From contig NZ_AP023354.1 in NCBI RefSeq assembly GCF_018324685.1, positions 6,344,426 through 6,408,425 on the forward strand: a DNA stretch of 64,000 bases. The letters run 5' to 3'. Numbering within the stretch: the first letter of the stretch is position 1; each line of letters starts with the position of its first letter. The DNA is from Actinocatenispora sera (lineage in GTDB: Bacteria > Actinomycetota > Actinomycetes > Mycobacteriales > Micromonosporaceae). A program made the translations under genes and the position numbers. The notes beneath the pieces were generated by a model, which saw only the letters and a list, made by a program, of their open reading frames with translations, made no database searches and had not been told where the DNA came from. This document shows, in pieces, positions 34,823 to 43,955 of this stretch.

Positions 34823-35458
34823 ATGCGCACGTCCAGGAGTCCTCGGCCGAGTAGGCGTGAATTGACAGATCAGAGCGCGGCGGTCCTCGATCGGGATCCG
34901 TACCTGCTGGCCCAAGTGCGCGAAGCATTCGGGCGGCTGGTGTACAGCCACAAGACCCATGAGAAGCAGGCCGACATCTGCTTCACCAAGCACCGCTGGC
35001 AGCAGGCGGCGCTCATCGCGCTCACCGCGATCAGTTCCGGCACCTTCCTCGTGGCGGTCGTCGGCCTGGTCGGCAACGCGGTGCTGACGGGCCTGGTGAC
35101 CTCCTCCGTCGCCCTGCTGGTCACCTGGATGAGCCTCGGCGCGAAGACGTTCAAGTTCGAAGAGGAGTCCAACGCCCACCGCGGCATCGCCTCCAGGCTG
35201 TGGAACGTCCGGGAGTCCTACATCTCGCTCATCGCCGACCTGATGTCCGGCACGGTCTCCGGCGCCGCCGGCCGGCAGCGCCGCGACGAACTCCAGCAGG
35301 CCACGCTCGACGCGTACGCCGATGCGCCCAGGACGAGCACCAAAGCGTTCACGCGGGCGCAGGACGGGCTGCGCAACAACGAGGAGATGACGTTCACCTC
35401 CCGCGAGATCGATCTGCTGCTACCCGAAGCGCTCCGCCTCGGCGAAGGAGAGGCGTGA
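34823..35458 (+). CDS. SLATT-domain two-helix membrane effector of a CBASS-type system
   Basis: 211 residues matching the SLATT (SMODS/SLOG-associated two-transmembrane) pattern. An N-terminal helix reads REAFGRLVYSHKTHEKQADI, two membrane helices lie at about 60-80 and 84-103 (TAISSGTFLVAVVGLVG and LVTSSVALLVTWMSL), then KFEEESNAHRGIASRLWNVRE and ESYISLIADLMSG. In CBASS defence such proteins are thought to form pores when bound by the cyclic nucleotide made by the partner. It ends one base before the CD-NTase start. The start is uncertain: ATG at 34823 or a TTG at 34862. Confidence 0.85.
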   Translation: MRTSRSPRPSRRELTDQSAAVLDRDPYLLAQVREAFGRLVYSHKTHEKQADICFTKHRWQQAALIALTAISSGTFLVAVVGLVGNAVLTGLVTSSVALLVTWMSLGAKTFKFEEESNAHRGIASRLWNVRESYISLIADLMSGTVSGAAGRQRRDELQQATLDAYADAPRTSTKAFTRAQDGLRNNEEMTFTSREIDLLLPEALRLGEGEA

Positions 35459-35459
35459 C

Positions 35460-36266
35460 ATGCAGACCTCCGAGATCTTCGACGGGCTGCTGGAGAACCT
35501 CAAGGTGGGCAGTACGGCCTCCACGGTCGCCGCCCGCAGAGACGAGATCGCCAAGGCGCTGAACAAGGACTTCCGCTCCAAGGATGGCTGCACCGACTAC
35601 AGGCTCATGGTCGGCTCGTTCGGCCGGCACACCGCCATCAAGGACGTGTCCGACCTCGACATGATCTTCATCCTCCCGTCGGGGATCCGCTCGAACTACG
35701 GCAACGAGACGGGTCCGCGGCGGATGCTCGAGCGCGTCCGTAACGTCCTCAGGGCGCGGTACCCGAACACCGACATCCGCGTCGACCAATGTGTGGTCCG
35801 GGTGCGGTTCATCTCCAACGCCTTCAAGTTCGAGGTCCAGCCGGCGTTCGAAAACTCCGACGGCAGCTTCGACTACCCGGACACGAAGGCGAAGGACTGG
35901 AAGATCACCAAGCCTCGCGAGGAGATCGCCGCGACGAAGGAGTGCAACGACCGCACCTCGACGAACATGCGCCACTTGGCGCGGATGGCGCGGGCGTGGA
36001 AGAACGAGAACGGAGTGGGGATGGGCGGGCTGCTCATCGACACCCTCGTCTACAACTTCTTCGCACAGACCGACGAGTACGATTCGGCGGGCTCCGGCTC
36101 GTTCGGCCTCATGGCCCGCGACTTCTTCGAGTTCCTCAAGGACGAGCCGGCGAAGGACTACTACCTGGCGCTGGGCAGCCGCCAGCGCGTCAACGTCAAG
36201 GCGAAGTTCCAGCCGAAGGCCAAGAAGGCATACAACGGGGCTGCTCAGGGTTTGGTTGACACCTGA
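35460..36266 (+). CDS. CD-NTase (SMODS nucleotidyltransferase) truncated by an IS element
   Basis: A cyclic-oligonucleotide synthase of the SMODS family. The catalytic GS motif and metal-binding acids are in VGSFGRHTAIKDVSDLDMIF (about residues 50-69), and a third acidic residue is in FKFEVQPAF. The helical C-terminal half has NMRHLARMARAWKNENGVGM and GGLLIDTLVYNFF. Phage infection normally activates the enzyme, and its product opens the SLATT effector. The native sequence ends at about 36236 (KAKKAYN). The last residues and the stop come from the inserted IS3-type element, and roughly 40 C-terminal residues that relatives have are missing. Activity is doubtful. Confidence 0.88.
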   Translation: MQTSEIFDGLLENLKVGSTASTVAARRDEIAKALNKDFRSKDGCTDYRLMVGSFGRHTAIKDVSDLDMIFILPSGIRSNYGNETGPRRMLERVRNVLRARYPNTDIRVDQCVVRVRFISNAFKFEVQPAFENSDGSFDYPDTKAKDWKITKPREEIAATKECNDRTSTNMRHLARMARAWKNENGVGMGGLLIDTLVYNFFAQTDEYDSAGSGSFGLMARDFFEFLKDEPAKDYYLALGSRQRVNVKAKFQPKAKKAYNGAAQGLVDT

Positions 36267-36295
36267 CCTGTGAGGCTGCTGGCCTTGCTGGAAGG

Positions 36296-36589
36296 ATGTC
36301 TGTTGTGCCCAAGCCCTATCCCCGCGAGTTTCGGGACAACGTGGTCGCGGTCGCTCGTGCCGGTGGCGCGCCGCTGACACAGATCGCGAAAGACTTCGGG
36401 ATCTCCGAGTCGTGCCTGTCCAACTGGCTGCGCGCCGCGGTGGTCGAGGACGGTGACCGTCCCGGCGTGACCCGGCAGGAGTCGCAGGAGCTGCGTGAGC
36501 TCAAGCGCCGTAATCGGCTGCTGGAGCAGGAAAACGAGGTGCTGCGCCGGGCCGCGGCCTATCTGGCCCGGGACATCAACCCAAAATGA
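36296..36589 (+). CDS. IS3-family transposase OrfA
   Basis: 97 residues with the IS3/IS911 helix-turn-helix (YPREFRDNVVAVARAGG, then LTQIAKDFGISESCLSNWLR) and a C-terminal leucine-zipper-like helix (LKRRNRLLEQENEVLRRAAAYL). It binds the terminal repeats. OrfB begins in the ATGA at 36586, after a CCCAAAATGA stretch where ribosomal slippage could fuse the two. Confidence 0.92.
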   Translation: MSVVPKPYPREFRDNVVAVARAGGAPLTQIAKDFGISESCLSNWLRAAVVEDGDRPGVTRQESQELRELKRRNRLLEQENEVLRRAAAYLARDINPK

Positions 36590-37476
36590 TCTACCCGCTC
36601 GTCCGTGACTTGGCCGTGGCCGGCGCCCCGATCAGGGTGCCGGTCGCGGTGACGTGTCGGGTGCTGGGGTTCTCCCGGCAGGCCTATTACCAGTGGCTGA
36701 CCGAGCCGGTATCGCAGCGCGACGTGCAGGACGCGTACCTGACCAATGCGGCGATCGATGCGCATGCCGATGATCCGGAGTTCGGATACCGGCTGGTGGC
36801 CGACGAGCTACGCGCCGCCGGTCACCACGTCTCAGACAACAGGGTGTGGCGGCTGTGCCGCGATCAGCGGATCTTCTGCGCCCACTCCCGTAAGCGGGGT
36901 CTGAACCGCAGGCCGGGCCCACCGGTGCATGACGATCTGCTCAAGCGTCGGGCAGGCGGCCGTGATTTCACCGCCGCGGCGCCGAACACGGTGTGGTTGA
37001 CCGACATCACCGAACATCCCACCGGTGAGGGAAAGCTGTATCTGTGCGCGATCAAGGACGTGTGGTCCAACCGGATCGTCGGATACTCGATCGACTCGAG
37101 CATGAGCGCGCAACTGGCCGCAGACGCGCTCACCTACGCCATCACGCAGCGGGAAACGGCCGGCACCATCGTGCACTCCGACCGTGGCGCCCAGTTCCGG
37201 TCCCGCAAGTTCGTCACCACGCTGCACCAGGCCGGTCTGATCGGGTCGATGGGCCGGGTCAGCGCCTGCGGCGACAACGCCGCCATGGAATCGTTCTTCG
37301 CGCTACTGCAAAAGAATGTGCTCAACCGCCGCCGCTGGGCCACCCGCCACCAGCTGCGCCTGGCGATCGTGACCTGGATCGAGAAGACCTACCACCGACG
37401 ACGCCGACAACGCCGCCTCGGCCGACTGACTCCGATCGAGTTTGAGACCATCTACACGACCGCACACGCGGTCTGA
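36586..37476 (+). CDS. IS3-family transposase OrfB (DDE integrase)
   Basis: 296 residues. An N-terminal HTH_21 part (FGYRLVADELRAAGHHVSDN, then RVWRLCRDQRI) and the rve catalytic core with Asp in WLTDITEHPTGEGKLYL, Asp in IVHSDRGAQF and Glu in AAMESFFALLQKNVLN. The gene is complete and no residue of the triad is missing, so the element may still move. Confidence 0.92.
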   Translation: MIYPLVRDLAVAGAPIRVPVAVTCRVLGFSRQAYYQWLTEPVSQRDVQDAYLTNAAIDAHADDPEFGYRLVADELRAAGHHVSDNRVWRLCRDQRIFCAHSRKRGLNRRPGPPVHDDLLKRRAGGRDFTAAAPNTVWLTDITEHPTGEGKLYLCAIKDVWSNRIVGYSIDSSMSAQLAADALTYAITQRETAGTIVHSDRGAQFRSRKFVTTLHQAGLIGSMGRVSACGDNAAMESFFALLQKNVLNRRRWATRHQLRLAIVTWIEKTYHRRRRQRRLGRLTPIEFETIYTTAHAV

Positions 37477-37519
37477 CACCCATCAACCCCGAGTGTCAAC
37501 CAAACTCGGGGCAGTCCCG

Positions 37520-38323
37520 TTGTCCGCCCGAGAGGTCCGGCTGTTCCTGGACGGCCTGGCCAAGCACGGCACCGGTGAACACACCGTCCGGTACGTGCAC
37601 GCGACCCTGCGGGCCGCTCTCGAAGATGCCACCCGGGAAGAGATCATACCGCGCAACGTGGCCAAGCTCGTGCGGGTCGCCGCACCGAGCAAGCGCGAGC
37701 CAACACCCCTGACCGTCGAGCAGGTGAAGACCTTGCTCCGGTCCGCTCGCGACTACCGGCTGTATGCTCTGTTCGTCGTCCTGGCGGTCCTGGGGCTGCG
37801 TCGCAGCGAAGCCCTCGCCTTGAAGTGGGACGACATCGATCTGACCTCCGGGGTTCTCCGGGTGCGTGGCAGCCTGCAACGCACGAGCGCCGGCCTGGAG
37901 CTGCTGCCCACCAAGACTCGCCGGTCCAAGCGGACCGTGCCGCTGCCCGCTCTCGTGCTGCGGGCGCTTCGGGACCACTGGTACGCGTCCCGGATGGAAC
38001 GTGCCGACCTTGACGGTCGCTACCCCGACTCGGGGCACGTGTTCACCACCTCGATCGGGACCCCGATCGACCCCCGGAACTCCACCCGGCTGTTCCACGA
38101 GCAGTGCGAGGAAGCCGAGCTTCCCCCGGTACGCCTGCACGACCTGCGCCACGGGTGCGCGACGGTCCTGCTGTCACTGGGCGTGCCGCCCCGCATCGTC
38201 ATGGAAATCTTGGGGCATTCCACCCTGGAGATGACGATGAACACCTACGCGCACGTCTCGCTGGACAACATGCGGGACGCCCTGGGCAAGATCAACGACC
38301 TCTTGACCGGCGAGGAGGGCTGA
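37520..38323 (+). pseudogene. N-terminally truncated tyrosine site-specific integrase
   Basis: The frame picks up directly after the IS end with LSAREVRLFLDGLAKHGTG (part of the core-binding domain). It then runs through a complete catalytic domain: Arg in LGLRRSEALAL, HDLRHGCATVLL (H-x-x-R), ILGHSTLEMTMNTYAHV (His and nucleophile Tyr). About 100 N-terminal residues of a typical 380-400-residue actinomycete integrase are missing. It points toward tRNA-Lys, whose 3' end would be the attachment site. An ATG or GTG inside the IS could still drive a shorter product, but arm-site binding would be lost. Confidence 0.82.
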
Positions 38324-38372
38324 CCGTTGCTGTCAGCCGGTGCTGTCAGACAGGGGTCACCCTCACATGAAG

Positions 38373-38413
38373 AAGACCCCTCCGTTAGCGTTTTCGCTGG
38401 TGGAGGGGTCTTT
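38373..38413. terminator. Intrinsic terminator, usable in both directions
   Basis: AAGACCCCTCC pairs with GGAGGGGTCTT over 11 bp around an 18-base loop and is followed by TTCT on the plus strand; the minus strand gives a matching A/T flank. It separates the integrase from the tRNA gene. Confidence 0.82.
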
Positions 38414-38418
38414 CTGAG

Positions 38419-38494
<76 letters not shown>

Positions 38495-38579
38495 AACGGG
38501 TAAGAACTTAGCATGCCCCGGCGGGCGGCACGAAACCGATACCCGGGTCCGGCCCGACCCGGGTATCGGTGCTCCGCGT

Positions 38580-41500
38580 TCAGCGCGACTTGTCCGGTTT
38601 GACCGGTGGATCGGCCGGTGTGTCGAGCAGCTCGACCTGCGCCAGTACCAGCGGCGCTCCGCCGGTCGTGGCGGTCACGTCGAGCCGGTACCGGGGGTAC
38701 GAGCCGGGCTTGGCGACGGTGAACGGCCGGGTCTGTCGGCGCCAGGTGAAGGCCTCGTCGCTGCGGGTGTCCAGCACGGTCCAGTCAGTACCGTCGGTCG
38801 AGCCGGACAGCGTCCAGGCCACCGGGTCGCCGTGCTCGGCGGTGCCGGAGGTCAGCGTGTAGTGCGTGACCTTCGCCGCCGCGTCGAGCTGGTAGTCGAC
38901 CGTGACGGCGGCACCTCCGAACGTGACCTGGTCGGCCGACGTGTCGTTGGCGAGCTTGTCGACGTCGGTACCGTCGCTGGCACTGGCGTCGGCGGCCGCG
39001 GTGACGTCGGTGAGCGGGATCGCGACATCGGTCCCGGTGGTCAGCGACGGTGGCGCGGCGTCGGCCCCGCTGCCCCAGCGCGACGGCTTGGCGCCCATGG
39101 TGAAGTCCAGGCGGGCGCCCCGCGCCAGCGTCGCATGGTCCACAAAGGACTTCTCGTACCGCTGACCGTTGACCCGAAGACCGCGCACGTACACGGTGGA
39201 CACCGAGTTGCCGGGGGCGTTCACCACCAGGTTGTGCCCGCTCTCCAGGTGCACGGTGGCCTTGCGGAACAGCGGCGAGCCGATGGCGTAGCGCGGGCTG
39301 CCCATCTGCAGCGGGTAGATGCCCAGCGCGGAGAAGATCCACCAGGCGGACATCTCGCCGTTGTCCTCGTCGCCGCAGTAGCCCTGGCCGATCTCGGAGC
39401 CGGTGTAGAGCCGCTGCAGCACCTCGCGCACCTTCTGCTGCGTCTTCCACGGCTGCCCGGCGTACGTGTACATGTAGGTGATGTGGTGTGACGGCTGGTT
39501 GCTGTGCCCGTACTGGCCCATCCGGACGTCCCGGGCCTCGAGCATCTCGTGGATGGTCCCGCCGTACGAGCCGGGATACTGCGCGGTTTCCGGCGTGCGG
39601 AAGAACTCGTCGAGCTTGGCGGCGAGCTTGTCGCGCCCGCCGTACAGGTTGGCCAGGCCATTGCCGTCGTGCGCCACGTGGAAGGCGAAGTTCCAACCGT
39701 CGGTCTCGGTGTAGTCGTTGCCCCACACCCGCGGGTCGTACTCGTTGGGCTCCAGCCGCGGCTGATGCTTGGCGTCGAAGCCCTGGAAGAACCCGATCGC
39801 GGGGTCGAACAGGTAGACGTAGTTGCGGCAGCGGCGCAGGTAGTAGTCGGCCTCCTCGGCGTAGCGGCGCGCCTCGGCGCTCCCCGCCGTGGCCCGCTCG
39901 GCCAGCGCGGCGGCCATGTTGCCGATGCCGAAGTCGTTGACGAAGCCCTCCAGCGCCCAGGACACGCTCTCCCCGGTGCTGTCCGGGGTGTAGCCGAGGA
40001 AGATCGACGTGGCCAGGCCCTTGCGGCCGATGGCGCTGCTGGTCGGCGCGACCGAGGCGTTGCGCACGGCCGCGTCGTACGCGTCCTTGGGGTCGAATCC
40101 CTTGACGCCCTTGAGGAACGCGTCGGCGAACGCGACGTCGGAGCTGGTGCCGGTCATCAGGTCGGCGTAGCCGGGCGACGACCAGCGGGAGATCCACCCG
40201 CCGTCGAGGTACTGCTGCACGAACCCCTGCACGAGCCGGCCGGCCACGCTCGGGTACAGCAGCGCGTACGCGGGCCACGCGGTGCGGTAGACGTCCCAGA
40301 AGCCGTGGTTGACGTAGATCGTGCCGTCGACGATCTTCGCGCCGGTCTCGGTGGCGGTGGGATCCTTGACCGGCTTGGACACCGGGCTGGCGTAGCGGTA
40401 CGTCGGCTGCCGGTTGGTGCCGACGTTCTCGAACCCGGAGTTCGGGTAGAGGTTGAGCCGGTACAGGTTGGAGTACAGCGTGGTGAGCTGGTCCGGCGTG
40501 GCGCCCTCGACCTCGATCACGCCGAGCCGCTTCTCCCACGCCTGCCGGGCCCGTTCCCGTACGGATTCCAGGCTGTCGCGGGAGGAGATCTCCAGTGCCA
40601 GGTTGTGCTTGGCCTGCGCCACGCTCAGCAGCGAGGTGGCGATGCGCATGGTGACCCGATGGGTTGCGCCGGCGTCGAACCGGAAGAAGCCGGTGACGTC
40701 CGTGCCACCGCCACCGGGCAGCATGCCGGAGTCGGTGACCGGGCGGTCGAACTCCGCGTACACGAACAGCCGGGTGGCGCCGTCGGTGCCGACCCGGACG
40801 TCGGAGTAGCCGTGCAGGCTGCGGCCGTCGGCGTCGAGGGTGAGTCCGCCGTCGTTGTCGACGTTGTCGAAGATCAGGCTGGCATCGCTGCCGGGGAACC
40901 GGAACCGGAAGATCGCCGCGTGGTCGGTCGGGGCCAGTTCCACCGCGATGCCGTTGCTGAAGGTGACCGCGTACCGGTGCGCCTGTGCGGTTTCGTCGTC
41001 GTGCGAGAACGCCAGCGCCCGCGTGCCGCGGTCGGCGTCCGGGGTGCCGCTGGCCGCGGACGGCATGACCTGGAAGGTCTGCCGGTCCCCCATCCAGGGA
41101 CTCGGCTCGTGACTGACCGAGAAGGCCTGCAGTTCCGGCAGGTTCGCCGCGTTGTTGGCCTTCTGGTACGCGTACAGCCAGCTGGTCGAGCCGGCGTCGG
41201 TGACCGGCACCCAGAAGTTGAACCCGTTGGGAACCGCGGTGGCCGGGATGTTGTTGCCGCGGGAGAAGTCGCCGGAGGCGTTGGTGCCGCGGGTGGTCAG
41301 CACGTAGTCGGTGGGCCGAGATCGCCTGTCCGCCACCGGATCGCCGAGCCGGATGTCGTCCAGCCAGCCGCGGAACTGCGCCGGTCCGGCCGGCTTGTCG
41401 TACCCGAACAGGATGCGCTCGACCTTCTTGCCGGCGGCGACCGCGCCGACGTCGATCACCACCGAGTTCCACTGGTTCGGGTACAGGATGTTGCCGGCGC

Positions 41501-42506
41501 CCTGGCCGCTCGGCGAGGCGGCGATGCCGTGCTGGTCGAGCGCGGGCAGCTGCGACAGGTACGTGCCGTCGGAGAACGCCAGGTCCAGCGCCACGTACGT
41601 GCTGGCGTAGGACAGGTCACCGACGCCCATCACCGGGAACACCGTGTACGCCAGCCGCGTGTGCCGGCCGACGGACAGCTCCACGTCGTAGATCTTGTTG
41701 TAGGCGAAGGCGCGCCCGTCGGCAGTGTGCTGGCCGGCGAACTCCAACGAGGCGACGCCGGTGAAGCCGACCTTCGGCCGCACGTTCGGCCCGCTGGCCG
41801 GGCCGGTACCAACCGCGGTCAGCATGTCCTGCTGCGGCGGTGGCGCATCGTCCCCATTGGACAGTTGCAGGTCGGCGAGCTGCACGATGTCGCCGCTGCC
41901 GTTGGCGGTGACGTTCAGCCGGTAGTACGAGTACTTCGTGGTGTTGTCGACGCTGAACTGGCGCAGCTGGTAGCGGTGCTCGAACGTCTCGCCGGTGCGG
42001 GTGTCCAGGTCCGTCCACTGTGTACCGTCGGTGGAGCCCTGCAGGGTCCAGTTCTTCGGGTCGCGCTCGGCGTGGTCGTTGGCCGAGGTCAACGCGTACG
42101 CCACGACCGCGATCGGTTCGGACAGCTGGACCTCGGCCCACGCGGTCGCGGTGAACGCGAGCCACTTGGTGCTCGGGTCGGCGTCGAGCAGGTTCGCGGC
42201 GATCTCGTTGGGCGGGTTCTCCCCGCTCGCCACGCACTTGGTGATCTTGTCGACGATGCTGCCGGGAATGCCGGTCGGGGCGGCGCCGGTCACCCCGGAC
42301 ATCCGCGCGGTGCCGTGCTTGTCGGTCTCCACCGTGCTGGTCCAGTCCAGCGGCCGGTCGTCGGCCTCGAACGAGGAGGCGAACACCGACCCGCGGGCCG
42401 GCGCGTACCGGTCGGAGACCGGCGACGCGGACGCGACCGACGGCACCCCTTCCGCCAACGCCACCAGGGATGCCCCGCTACCCACCAACAACGCTCTGCG
42501 TTTCAC
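38580..42506 (-). CDS. Secreted GH92 alpha-mannosidase with two F5/8 type C domains
   Basis: 1308 residues. The N-terminus MKRRALLVGSGASLVALAEG looks like an export signal, with a pair of arginines. An F5/8 type C (discoidin-like) carbohydrate-binding domain spans about 95-215 (STKWLAFTATAWAEVQL, WTLQGSTDGTQW), then a jelly-roll-like part (about 225-390). The GH92 catalytic region (about 395-1130) has the family signature GYCGDEDNGEMSAWWIFSAL followed by GIYPLQMGSPRYAIGSPLF. A second F5/8 domain ends the protein (about 1165-1300). GH92 enzymes are calcium-dependent exo-alpha-mannosidases acting on mannans or N-glycans; linkage specificity is not readable here. A palindromic operator lies about 120 bases upstream. 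Confidence 0.93.
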   Translation of the reverse strand: MKRRALLVGSGASLVALAEGVPSVASASPVSDRYAPARGSVFASSFEADDRPLDWTSTVETDKHGTARMSGVTGAAPTGIPGSIVDKITKCVASGENPPNEIAANLLDADPSTKWLAFTATAWAEVQLSEPIAVVAYALTSANDHAERDPKNWTLQGSTDGTQWTDLDTRTGETFEHRYQLRQFSVDNTTKYSYYRLNVTANGSGDIVQLADLQLSNGDDAPPPQQDMLTAVGTGPASGPNVRPKVGFTGVASLEFAGQHTADGRAFAYNKIYDVELSVGRHTRLAYTVFPVMGVGDLSYASTYVALDLAFSDGTYLSQLPALDQHGIAASPSGQGAGNILYPNQWNSVVIDVGAVAAGKKVERILFGYDKPAGPAQFRGWLDDIRLGDPVADRRSRPTDYVLTTRGTNASGDFSRGNNIPATAVPNGFNFWVPVTDAGSTSWLYAYQKANNAANLPELQAFSVSHEPSPWMGDRQTFQVMPSAASGTPDADRGTRALAFSHDDETAQAHRYAVTFSNGIAVELAPTDHAAIFRFRFPGSDASLIFDNVDNDGGLTLDADGRSLHGYSDVRVGTDGATRLFVYAEFDRPVTDSGMLPGGGGTDVTGFFRFDAGATHRVTMRIATSLLSVAQAKHNLALEISSRDSLESVRERARQAWEKRLGVIEVEGATPDQLTTLYSNLYRLNLYPNSGFENVGTNRQPTYRYASPVSKPVKDPTATETGAKIVDGTIYVNHGFWDVYRTAWPAYALLYPSVAGRLVQGFVQQYLDGGWISRWSSPGYADLMTGTSSDVAFADAFLKGVKGFDPKDAYDAAVRNASVAPTSSAIGRKGLATSIFLGYTPDSTGESVSWALEGFVNDFGIGNMAAALAERATAGSAEARRYAEEADYYLRRCRNYVYLFDPAIGFFQGFDAKHQPRLEPNEYDPRVWGNDYTETDGWNFAFHVAHDGNGLANLYGGRDKLAAKLDEFFRTPETAQYPGSYGGTIHEMLEARDVRMGQYGHSNQPSHHITYMYTYAGQPWKTQQKVREVLQRLYTGSEIGQGYCGDEDNGEMSAWWIFSALGIYPLQMGSPRYAIGSPLFRKATVHLESGHNLVVNAPGNSVSTVYVRGLRVNGQRYEKSFVDHATLARGARLDFTMGAKPSRWGSGADAAPPSLTTGTDVAIPLTDVTAAADASASDGTDVDKLANDTSADQVTFGGAAVTVDYQLDAAAKVTHYTLTSGTAEHGDPVAWTLSGSTDGTDWTVLDTRSDEAFTWRRQTRPFTVAKPGSYPRYRLDVTATTGGAPLVLAQVELLDTPADPPVKPDKSR

Positions 42507-42735
42507 GCCGCGCCTCCATCGACCCGTACGGTTCGAGGACCGGCACGAACCGGTTCTCGCGACCCCAACGGTTGACGCACGAGGACAGGCCGGGCATCAA
42601 CCCGTAAGCACACAATCGGAATATGACAGCGTTGTCAAGATGCCCAGGTGACGCGGTTTCCGGCGCCCGGATCCGACGACGGCGACAACCGGCACGAACC
42701 ACGCGTACCGGATCCGGGAGCCGGGCCGCGGCGGT
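42507..42735. promoter_or_regulatory. Promoter region of the alpha-mannosidase gene
   Basis: 229 bases between the mannosidase start and the DUF4873 stop. It contains the operator-like palindrome at 42624-42637, whose minus-strand reading starts with TTGACA, a full -35 match; a weak -10 may follow 17 bases on. Confidence 0.5.
42624..42637 (-). promoter_or_regulatory. LacI-like operator upstream of the alpha-mannosidase gene
   Basis: TGACAACGCTGTCA on the minus strand, a 14-bp palindrome with one mismatched pair around a central CG. It closely matches the element upstream of the GxGYxYP gene (47051-47062). Central-CG palindromes of this type are typical of LacI-family repressors of sugar genes. 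Confidence 0.65.
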
Positions 42736-43110
42736 TCAGAACGCGGGCGTGGTCGACACCGGGAACGGCGGCCGCCCGGTGCCACCCACCCGGTACCGGC
42801 CCCACGGGTCGGCGTCGGTGAGCGTGGTGGTGACCGAACCGTACGGCGTGGTCAGTGTCAGGTTGCGGGCCTGCGAGGTGGCCAGCCCGGTGATCGCCGG
42901 GTCCGCGGCGAGCCGCCCGTACCACCGGTAGGCGCCGCTGATCGGCTCCAGCGCACCGCGCAGCTCCGCGCCGACCCGCACGCTGCGCGCGCCGTCGCCG
43001 AGCTCGACCTCGCCCCGGTACCCGTCGCCATCGGGCTCGTGCGACCCCGTCGCCGTCGAAGTCACCGCGGCGGGCCCGGCGTCGCCGGACCGGGTCGGTT
43101 CGTCAGTCAT
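42736..43110 (-). CDS. DUF4873 domain protein
   Basis: 124 residues of the DUF4873 family: DGYRGEVELGDGARSVRVGAELRG-type opening, then ISGAYRWYGRL, NLTLTTPYGSVTTTLTDADPWGRYRVGGTG. In other actinomycetes the domain is found alone or fused to flavin monooxygenases. It overlaps the upstream TetR gene by 8 bases, so the two are one transcript, divergent from the diiron oxygenase. A role in the oxygenase pathway is inferred from that. Confidence 0.82.
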   Translation of the reverse strand: MTDEPTRSGDAGPAAVTSTATGSHEPDGDGYRGEVELGDGARSVRVGAELRGALEPISGAYRWYGRLAADPAITGLATSQARNLTLTTPYGSVTTTLTDADPWGRYRVGGTGRPPFPVSTTPAF

Positions 43111-43798
43111 CGTCGCCTCCAGTCGGCAGGGGCCGGTCAGGGTCGAGTTCGACGCCGCGGGCGCGCAGGTGGCCGTCGATGACGTACCAGATCGAGTCGC
43201 CGAGCGACTCGACCAGCCGGCGCTGGCCGATCAGCCGGCGGTCGCCGAGTTCGTGCCGGCGCACCCACCAGTCGCCGGCCGCTTCCACCATGCCGATCAG
43301 CCCGTACGCGATCGGTTCCAGCGCGTCGTCGGCCACACCGAGCAGCGTCATGTAGTGGCCGAGCAGGTCGGCGAGCTGCGCGGCGAACAGCTTCTCGCCG
43401 GCGGTGAACGCCTCCCGGCCGGCCGGTACGGCCGCGGAGCGCGTGGCGATCAGCCGGTACAGCTCGGGGTGCTCGTCGAGCCAGCGCACGTGCGCGCGCA
43501 CCAGCGAGGTGATCAGCGACCGCGGTGCGGCACCGGAGTGCAGCGGCCGGGTCAGCTTGGCCAGCAACAGTTCCACGGCGCGCTGCGCGACCGCCACCTG
43601 CAACTCGTCGCGGGAGTCGAAGTAGCGGTAGAGCACGGTGCGCGAGACGCCGGCCTGCTCGGCGATCGCGTCGAATCCCACGTCGATGCCGGCCGCCTCG
43701 ATCGCGGCGACGGCCGCGTCGACCAGTTCGGCGCGGCGTTGCTGCCGGTGCGCGGCCCACCGCCGGGCCCGGCCGTCGGTCTGCTGGCTGCCAGTCAC
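43103..43798 (-). CDS. TetR-family transcriptional repressor
   Basis: 231 residues. The N-terminal TetR helix-turn-helix is at about 20-70 (RRAELVDAAVAAIEAAG, then FDAIAEQAGVSRTVLYRYFDSRDEL). The all-helical ligand domain follows with HPELYRLIATRSA and LIGMVEAAGDWWV. Two copies of a TGTGAC-N5-GTCACA palindrome lie in the divergent region upstream, so it probably represses itself, DUF4873 and the diiron oxygenase. Confidence 0.9.
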   Translation of the reverse strand: MTGSQQTDGRARRWAAHRQQRRAELVDAAVAAIEAAGIDVGFDAIAEQAGVSRTVLYRYFDSRDELQVAVAQRAVELLLAKLTRPLHSGAAPRSLITSLVRAHVRWLDEHPELYRLIATRSAAVPAGREAFTAGEKLFAAQLADLLGHYMTLLGVADDALEPIAYGLIGMVEAAGDWWVRRHELGDRRLIGQRRLVESLGDSIWYVIDGHLRARGVELDPDRPLPTGGDDD

Positions 43799-43848
43799 CC
43801 CGACAGACTACGGGGTGGCGTGCGGCAGCGGCGAGATCCGGCCTTTAC

Positions 43849-43865
43849 TGTGACGAGCCGTCACA
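43849..43865. promoter_or_regulatory. TetR operator, distal copy
   Basis: TGTGACGAGCCGTCACA, a perfect 6-bp inverted repeat with a 5-base spacer. It lies upstream of the -35 box of the oxygenase promoter and close to the TetR start. Confidence 0.72.
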
Positions 43866-43871
43866 TGATCC

Positions 43872-43900
43872 TTGACGCGGTGGCCGCGGCGTCGCATAGT
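43872..43900 (+). promoter_or_regulatory. Promoter of the diiron oxygenase gene
   Basis: TTGACG (43872-43877), a 17-base spacer and CATAGT (43895-43900) give a good sigma-70-type promoter. It lies between the two TetR operators. Confidence 0.68.
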
Positions 43901-43908
43901 TGTTGTGC

Positions 43909-43923
43909 GTGACATCGCGTCAC
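43909..43923. promoter_or_regulatory. TetR operator, proximal copy
   Basis: GTGACATCGCGTCAC, a perfect 5-bp inverted repeat with a 5-base spacer, matching the core of the distal copy. It covers the expected transcription start, so binding would block initiation. Confidence 0.72.
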
Positions 43924-43955
43924 AGACATCTCGGTGGTGAAGGAGGTGGCCCGGG

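Larger units (their letters stand above)
36233..37522 (+). mobile_element. IS3-family insertion sequence
   Basis: Bounded by inverted repeats of about 30 bp with 26 matches (36233-36262 and 37493-37522), the inner GTTTGGTTGACAC being perfect. It carries orfA and orfB with a 4-base overlap. No direct duplication flanks it with either choice of end, and the genes on each side are different truncated genes, so it marks a rearrangement joint rather than a simple insertion. Confidence 0.85.

Noticed and set aside
39504-42575. 1023-codon plus-strand frame opposite the alpha-mannosidase
   Set aside because: Antisense frame created by GC-rich third positions. Composition is Val/Arg/Gly-dominated without domains.
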